From Apostichopus parvimensis (taxonomy: Eukaryota; Echinodermata; Holothuroidea; Aspidochirotida; Stichopodidae): a stretch of DNA of 64,000 nt. Within the stretch, counting starts at the first letter, position 1. Every line of letters starts with the position of its first letter. This document shows, piece after piece, positions 58,990-64,000 of the stretch. The notes under the pieces were generated by a model that was given only the letters and a program-made list of their open reading frames with translations, made no database searches and was not told the DNA's origin. The stretch is from assembly GCA_000934455.1 (NCBI GenBank), contig KN888954.1, positions 46,859 through 110,858 of the forward strand, written 5' to 3'. Position numbers and translations under genes: made by a program.

Positions 58990-60225
58990 CAGTGGATGCT
59001 CAGTGCTCACTCATGAGGAGCTGTTTGCAGAATGGATGTCATCAGTTATTCCCATTTTTACCCGTAACCATATGACATTTCAAGAAGGACAGTACTGTAA
59101 ATAGCCTACTGGGGTTAAGTGTTCTACTGAAAAATCTTGCATAAAAAGCTTTGTAGTTTTTCAATGGTATACACAGTATGCTATGAACAGTGGATGCTTA
59201 GTGATAGCCAGAGTAAAGAGACAACATGTTACTGACTACTGCATTTAGCTTGACAGGTTCCAAATTTTATCTGTTACATTACCTGAAGGGTGCAGACTTA
59301 GTTGCAGTGAATGTAGATATATGTTCTCATTTGTTACATTGTCTGAAGGATGTAATGACATCTTTGTGAACCACAGGACTGAAAAGGAAAAGGAAAGTTA
59401 GGGGCATACACTGCAGGCAGGACTGGAGAGGTATAGTATAGCCACTTTGTGCTTATGTCATTGAGTATCTGGGATGTTCCATAAGTAGTACTGACATATG
59501 ATGATGAGAATCTATTGCTGGGTGTTCAGTTGTATCTTCGAGGGTCCACAGAGGTACAGCATGGCTGTTGTTTGCTTATCTAACTGAGTATCCATGGAGA
59601 TGTGGATGGCTGGTGTGGCAGAAAAGTTTCAGATCCAGACACATTTTTTTTAGGGTTCACAATACTCACCGAAAGGAACGTCTATAGCAGACAGTGGTGA
59701 CACAGCAGGTCAGTCTTGAAAGCCTGAGGTGGCGACCAACCTGCAAAATAATGAGTTTGCAGTGCTATTATTATTATGATTATTATTAATGGCAATAATC
59801 GTGCAAAATAAGAAGTTTCAAATTTGACCAAGACATAGCAGAAATAATTTCCCGAAAAACATAACATGACACTTATAGGGGATGCTCAGTCACAGTTACA
59901 ATTATTTAACAGACTTATTGGAATAATAATGTTTACACCAAAAAGAGAGCATGGGAGCTATGGTGGATGACAATTACGGGTGCAGACTGCTTAGTTGTGA
60001 GCTTTTCTTAGATATGATGGCAGCTGTGGTGGACCCTCCATCTGACACAACACACAGAATGAAACTGTTAGTGGATGGTAGGTCACAGTCCCATTAGCAG
60101 CGAGGAGCTGTTCGAGATATGATGAAACTGACCGCTTTGTTTCTCCACAAAGTTACTTTAATTTTTTGGCGAGGTGGATGCTCAGTCACAGTATGCCACT
60201 TATAGTGGATGCTCAGTCAGAGTTA
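58990..60225. repeat. interspersed GTGGATGCTCAGTCACAG-type repeats
   Basis: Variants of GTGGATGCTCAGT recur near 58992, 59190, 59880, 60175 and 60207. With the duplicated exons they show that the region upstream of the Helitron grew by local duplication. No other gene is seen between 58750 and 60630. Confidence 0.55.
59670..59740 (-). other. candidate 71-bp exon, copy 1 of a duplicated pair
   Basis: On the minus strand ATTTTGCAG/GTTGG starts and TTTCG/GTGAGTATTG ends the segment. One frame reads GWSPPQAFKTDLLCHHCLL then stop. It parallels 60380-60449 in position, length and wording. It may be a 5' untranslated or captured exon. Confidence 0.45.
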
Positions 60226-60379
60226 CAAATATTCCCTCTTGAAGTATTAGCTATTATTTGTTCATCTCATTGAGATGTAAGTAAAGTGGTATTTTTATCC
60301 ATGGAAACGTGGATGATGAAGTGTCAGAGAAGTATCATTGCTTGAGACAAATTTATTTCAAAGGCATAACAATACTCAC

Positions 60380-60449
60380 CAATGCAAAGTCTTCATCAGT
60401 CCGTGACACGACAGGTTAGTCTTGAAACACCGAGTTGGAGGAGTGAAAC
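60380..60449 (-). other. candidate 70-bp exon, copy 2 of a duplicated pair
   Basis: On the minus strand ATTTTGCAG/GTTTC starts and GCATTG/GTGAGTATTG ends the segment. One frame reads GFTPPTRCFKTNLSCHGLMK, alignable with copy 1. Flanking intronic text is also shared between 59540-59860 and 60230-60490 (for example TGAGTATCCATGGAGATG against ATCCATGGAAACGTG). Confidence 0.45.
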
Positions 60450-60633
60450 CTGCAAAATAAAAAGTTTGTAGTAGTATTGACCTAGGCCAAATGAGTAAAA
60501 AACGAAAATAAAAGCTTCATTTGAGTTTTAGCGAATATTTGGTGATATTTATGTAAAGGTAAGTTGCTGAGAAGAAAATATAAGAAAAACTTTTGGGGTT
60601 CATTTCGCCTTCCATAAAAAAAAAATAAGCTGG

Positions 60634-60749
60634 CCTGACTGAAGGCTGCGTCATAAGTCAGGGAAAACGGCCACATTGTTGACTTCGAAACCCTGACTGA
60701 AGGCTGCGTCATAAGTCGGGGAAAACGGCCACATTGTTGACTTCGAAAC
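60634..60749. repeat. perfect-like tandem duplication, 58-bp unit
   Basis: CCTGACTGAAGGCTGCGTC starts at 60634 and 60692. The two 58-bp units differ at only one or two bases. Confidence 0.95.
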
Positions 60750-60894
60750 ATTGGAATTTTATTTTCATGTTTAGGTAAGTTGTTAGGAACAAAATAATAA
60801 AACTTGCTGACAATACACCCAAGGCTATGTCGAGTCAGGATAGTACACGAACAACACCAGGTCTACCGTGCGCATCCGAAAAGCAACAGGTGTA

Positions 60895-61295
60895 ACGTTA
60901 GGCTAAGGATAGTGTGTGTACAGTGACGTCACGGTCACACTGAATTCCTGAATTCGAGAATAGCTAAGGATAGTGTGTGTACAGTGACGTCACGGTCACA
61001 CCGAATCCGAGAATAGCATAATTCGCTCAGTGTTTGAGGCGCATTACTACAATGCAAATTGAAGGGCCGATCACACAACTCACCAATCGTAGTCACACGA
61101 ACATCACCACGTTACACACGAACAGCACCAGGTGTAAACATTAGGCCAAGGCTATGCCAAGTTCGGATATACTATATAGCCTACCGTACCGTGCGTACAT
61201 GAACAGCACCAGGTGTAACGGTGTAACCTCTAGGCTAGGCTAAGGATAGTGTGTGTACGGTGACGTGACGGTCACACCGAATCCGAGAAAAGGGC
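60895..61295. repeat. repeats carrying GTGACGTCAC words
   Basis: AGGATAGTGTGTGTACAGTG followed by ACGTCACGGTCACAC occurs twice in tandem (about 60905-60950 and 60966-61010), and again near 61243-61285 with ACGTGACGG. GGGCCGATCACACAACTCAC recurs at about 61062 and 61297, and ACACGAACA.CACCAGGT recurs several times. The palindrome TGACGTCA is present in the first two. Confidence 0.8.
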
Positions 61296-61884
61296 CGATC
61301 ACACAACTCACCAATCACTTACTAATTGACCCGCTACTGCCGTGGCGTGTACATCTACAAACTGTACAACTTCGTTTCATTACTTCGTGATGACTCATGA
61401 GTAAACAACTTTAATACCAACAATTCGGAAGAGTGCTGCCAACTTGTCTTAACGTAGGATGCCAAATACTTTACTTCACTCGGGGAAATGATATTCGAAC
61501 AGCAAACTGAACAAACAATGCAGACTAAGGTCAGCAACGTAAATATACAAATTACCAAAAGCAGCGCTGCGTCGACGATGTGAAAAAATTCAAAGGATCA
61601 CTGCTATTACCAAAAGCAGCGCTACGTCGACGAAGGAGCGCGATTGGCAACCCGAATAGCACCTAAACCACAAAGCTGACGATGCGAAAAACAATCTGTA
61701 ATGGATATTTCAAGATGATTTATTGTTAAGTTACCAAAACGCGACAATTATACCAGAACTAAACCCCCTTAAGATAATTAGACAAAAATTGATGTGTTTT
61801 CCGAAAATTGTAGTCTAATCGAGCAGCAGACGACTGAGAAAAGTGATTTCAAACAATTATAAGCTTAGCCAAATGATAGTAAGG
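61296..61884. repeat. mostly unclassified, with one short duplication
   Basis: ACCAAAAGCAGCGCTRCGTC plus GACGA occurs near 61556 and 61607 (spacing about 52 bp). Nothing else is recognised here. Confidence 0.6.
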
Positions 61885-62460
61885 ATGCTTGAAAATGTTA
61901 CAAATGATAGGAACAATGTTTTAACAATAGTTAAAATTTGTATGAACAGATGAACTCAAATAGGCCATATGTCCCAAACTGTCTCACTATTTGCTCAGTT
62001 CAGTTTCTTGTAATGTTATACAAGAAATACCTGCAGAGCATATTCAAAACTTCGTTTATTAGCATTGAAACAATGTTCATCACATTGTATAAAAATGTAG
62101 TCTTACAAAAGAGGAAACTTTTCTATGTAACGCTTGAAAAATTATTATTCAATGATTGTTAAATGATTGGAACAATGTTTTAACAATAGTGTCATAGCCT
62201 ATGGACCTTATGACGCAAACTAACACCATTTATCGGTTCATTCAGTTTCCAATAATATGCAGTGCATACTCAACACTTCCTGCATTAGCACTGAAACAAT
62301 GCATATTCATCATATTTTAGAACAGTCTGTAATTTAACTAAAAAAGAAACATTTTCATGTTAACGCTTTGAAATTTTGAAGAAATGATTGGAACAATGTT
62401 TCAAGAAAGTTCATCACTTTACCAAATTTTTAACTCATATAGGCCCTATGACCAAACTAA
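61885..62460. repeat. 255-bp satellite, about two tandem units
   Basis: GATAGGAACAATGTTTTAAC, TGCAGAGCATATTC, TAGCATTGAAACAATG and AAGAGGAAACTTTTCTATGT-like words recur once more from 62150 to 62460, ending with TCATATAGGCCCTATGACC. Single copies lie at 47860 and 52785. The block ends at the 3' edge of the pogo transposase remnant. Confidence 0.75.
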
Positions 62461-63290
62461 CCATTGGTCCAAATCACATTCGAAAATGTCGGTGGTGGTT
62501 GCCTCAACATCTGTTACAGCGGCAGGTTGTGTTGCTGTTGGTTGTGCATCTTGAACAACGGTCGGTGTAAAACCACCACTAGGTCTATCTTGAGGACCGG
62601 ATTCTATTTCAGTCTCTACTTCATGCACGTCCAAAGGCTGAACAATTATGTTAGGTCCTGGTCTGTCAGACACTGAAGGAGGAGCGAATTCACAATCTGG
62701 GAATATGTCCCGATTATAAGGATATATTCCGGTGGATCTGAAGCCTGAGAGAATGTTGCTTTTGCTCATTGAGTTAAAGAATGCAGTATTTATAATTGTA
62801 GGTATGTCGTAGATCGTGACAGTCTTTCCAGGGTTGAACCTCATCCAGCCATCCATAGATAGATATCTCGAATCCACCAATGAAAATGAAACTATTTATT
62901 CACCAGCTTGTAGCATGTGCATTTCATTTGGAGTATAAGAAAAACAACGATGGTGTTGTAGAGGGGCACATACCGCCTTTTTGATCTGGAATCCAATTAT
63001 CCGAGATGCTCAAGTTATCATTTTCAGCGAATTCGAAAGCGAGATGCCGATATCTGCTTAACGTGAGGCCGTGGAATTCCTTTGCAAGTGCCTTTATATG
63101 TTCTGCAAGAAGATAGTTTCACCTTTTTTCATTTTACCAATGAATCTTGTTAAAGTCATTCTATCAACACCGATTTGTGAAGCATTGTGATGGAATTGAC
63201 AGTCCGCTAGATACTTATGCCATGGCTCTCTTCATGACATCAGTCGGGGTAGCTCCCCTCGAAGTTTTTCTCTTATATATCCTGGGCATT
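62446..63290 (-). pseudogene. pogo/Tigger-like transposase with the catalytic core deleted
   Basis: Seen on the minus strand: an N-terminal exon starting MPRIYKRKTSRGATPTDVMK (63290 down). It continues in changing frames through MTLTRFIGKMKKGETIFLQ and HGLTLSRYRHLAFEFAENDN to a GTATGTGC donor near 62972. A second exon (62446-62880) has WMRFNPGKTVTIYDIPTIIN, SNILSGFRSTGIYPYNRDIF and an Asp/Glu/Thr-rich tail ending at 62446. Known: the first part is the psq-type helix-turn-helix end, and the second the C-terminal end after the DDE_1 domain. The DDE core of some 200 residues should lie between them, but only about 90 bp separate the exons. It cannot cut DNA. Confidence 0.75.
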
Positions 63291-63419
63291 TTCCGTCCAA
63301 AAAAGTAACTACATGCAAAATGGTTAGTGTTGTTATTTTCATGGTCCTTATTTAACAGTGAAGGTCATATTAAGCTGCCCAATTTTTTTTTATACCAGTT
63401 AGGGTCACTGGGTATTTTT

Positions 63420-63500
63420 TATCATCAGTCTCGGCTAGGGTGCGAACCTGCAATCCCATGATCGCCAGTCCGGTACTCTCACCATTGAGCTTCCATGCAA
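63420..63500 (-). mobile_element. tRNA-like SINE head
   Basis: On the minus strand AGCTCAATGGTGAGAG (A box), a central CCGGACTGGCGATCATGGG and AGGTTCGCACCC (B box) follow each other at tRNA spacing. GATGATA after the head is shared with the 47.6-kb copy. A CCA-type end and a closed acceptor stem are missing, so a SINE is preferred over a tRNA gene. Confidence 0.55.
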
Positions 63501-63635
63501 GTGGTATAAGTTGAGCCACCTGGGAGGTTAGTTGAGCCACCCAGGGGTAAAATGAGCCGGTGCCTAACTAACACCACTTGGAATGGCACAACTAACCCCA
63601 CTATGACATTTTCACACGTGTATCAGCCCAGTAAA
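63501..63635. repeat. GTTAGTTGAGCCACC repeat
   Basis: GTATAAGTTGAGCCACC, GGTTAGTTGAGCCACCC, AAATGAGCC and CACAACTAACCCCAC words form a short imperfect repeat, related to 47325-47575. Confidence 0.55.
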
Positions 63636-64000
63636 CATTATGACGTCGGATCGACGTCGGGTTTAGGTCCAGATGGTCGGTTAAACGTCGGTGTCCAACA
63701 TAAGCAGTAGTTCAGACGTCGGATTGACGTCACAAATTAATCCTTTCACTTTTAGACGTCCTTACGACGGCGGATGGACGTTTGTTAATGTCGTAGTTAT
63801 ATCAAGGTAGTCTTTACGACGTCGGATGACAGCCCTTTAATATACGTCGCGTTTCAATGGTCCATCCGACGCCGAAATGACCTTTTATAATAGACCTATA
63901 ATAAAAGGTTCGTTGGATCGAAGTCGGATGAACTACGGACAGGCGACGTCGCACTGAAAACGTCCCTCCGACGCTCAAACGACCAGTCAGAATAGACTAA
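63636..64000. repeat. GACGTCGGATNGACGTC satellite, cut by the window end
   Basis: Repeats of GACGTCGGATCGACGTC type and their inverse (TCCGACGCCG, CATCCGACG) alternate at about 30-60 bp spacing to the last base. The words are nearly palindromic. The array continues beyond the window. Confidence 0.8.

Noticed and set aside
63420-63500. Functional tRNA gene
   Set aside because: A and B boxes are present but the acceptor stem does not pair, and a related copy at 47.6 kb has the same flank, as expected of a SINE.

Overview
This is a transposon-rich window of an animal nuclear genome. It is AT-rich, has spliceosomal introns, a 93-base assembly gap, many satellite arrays and a broad mix of DNA transposons, Helitrons and LTR retroelements. 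Frequent TAGGCCTA-type words and echinoderm/amphioxus-like repeats suggest a marine invertebrate, probably a deuterostome such as an echinoderm. That placement is inference, since no single-copy gene allows a firm call. I found no intact conventional host gene. Almost every recognisable coding stretch carries stops or frameshifts.

Layout. 1-9 kb: two copies of a dispersed repeat flank a decayed transposase (3.9-5.6 kb), with a tRNA-like SINE head and a 155-bp tandem duplication nearby. 9.4-15.3 kb (minus): the largest gene-like object, a six-exon gene of an uncharacterised invertebrate family. Its splice sites are preserved, but its reading frame is broken at least ten times. 15.7-18 kb: a GC-rich repeat and two decayed exons of a DUF4806-type gene. 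18-24 kb: dispersed repeats, a TGGGCCC minisatellite and an old Helitron Rep fragment. 24-27 kb (minus): a hAT transposase in several exons. 28.3-29.4 kb: a GATATC-based array enclosed by terminal inverted repeats. 30-38 kb: possible OB-fold exon remnants, then a block of satellites (200-bp units with TGACGTCA and TGTTTAC words; a duplicated unit of about 850 bp). 38-40.5 kb (minus): a gypsy integrase tail and a MULE transposase. 40.6-47.1 kb: minisatellites and two Ty3/gypsy fragments arranged as a large inverted repeat. 47-51 kb: SINE-like and unknown sequence. 51.4-52.4 kb (plus): a second hAT. 53.5-58.7 kb (minus): a young-looking Helitron (Rep plus Pif1-type helicase), with a coiled-coil ORF downstream of it and duplicated mini-exons upstream. 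60.6-64 kb: short tandem repeats, a pogo/Tigger transposase lacking its catalytic core, a SINE head, and a GACGTCGG satellite running off the window end.

The parts do not form a pathway. They record repeated invasion, decay and rearrangement. The items most worth a second look are the broken uncharacterised gene at 9.4-14.4 kb, the TIR-bounded GATATC array, the RNaseH-PPT-LTR-PBS arrangement near 46-47 kb, the satellite carrying CRE/forkhead-like words, and the duplicated exons beside the Helitron.
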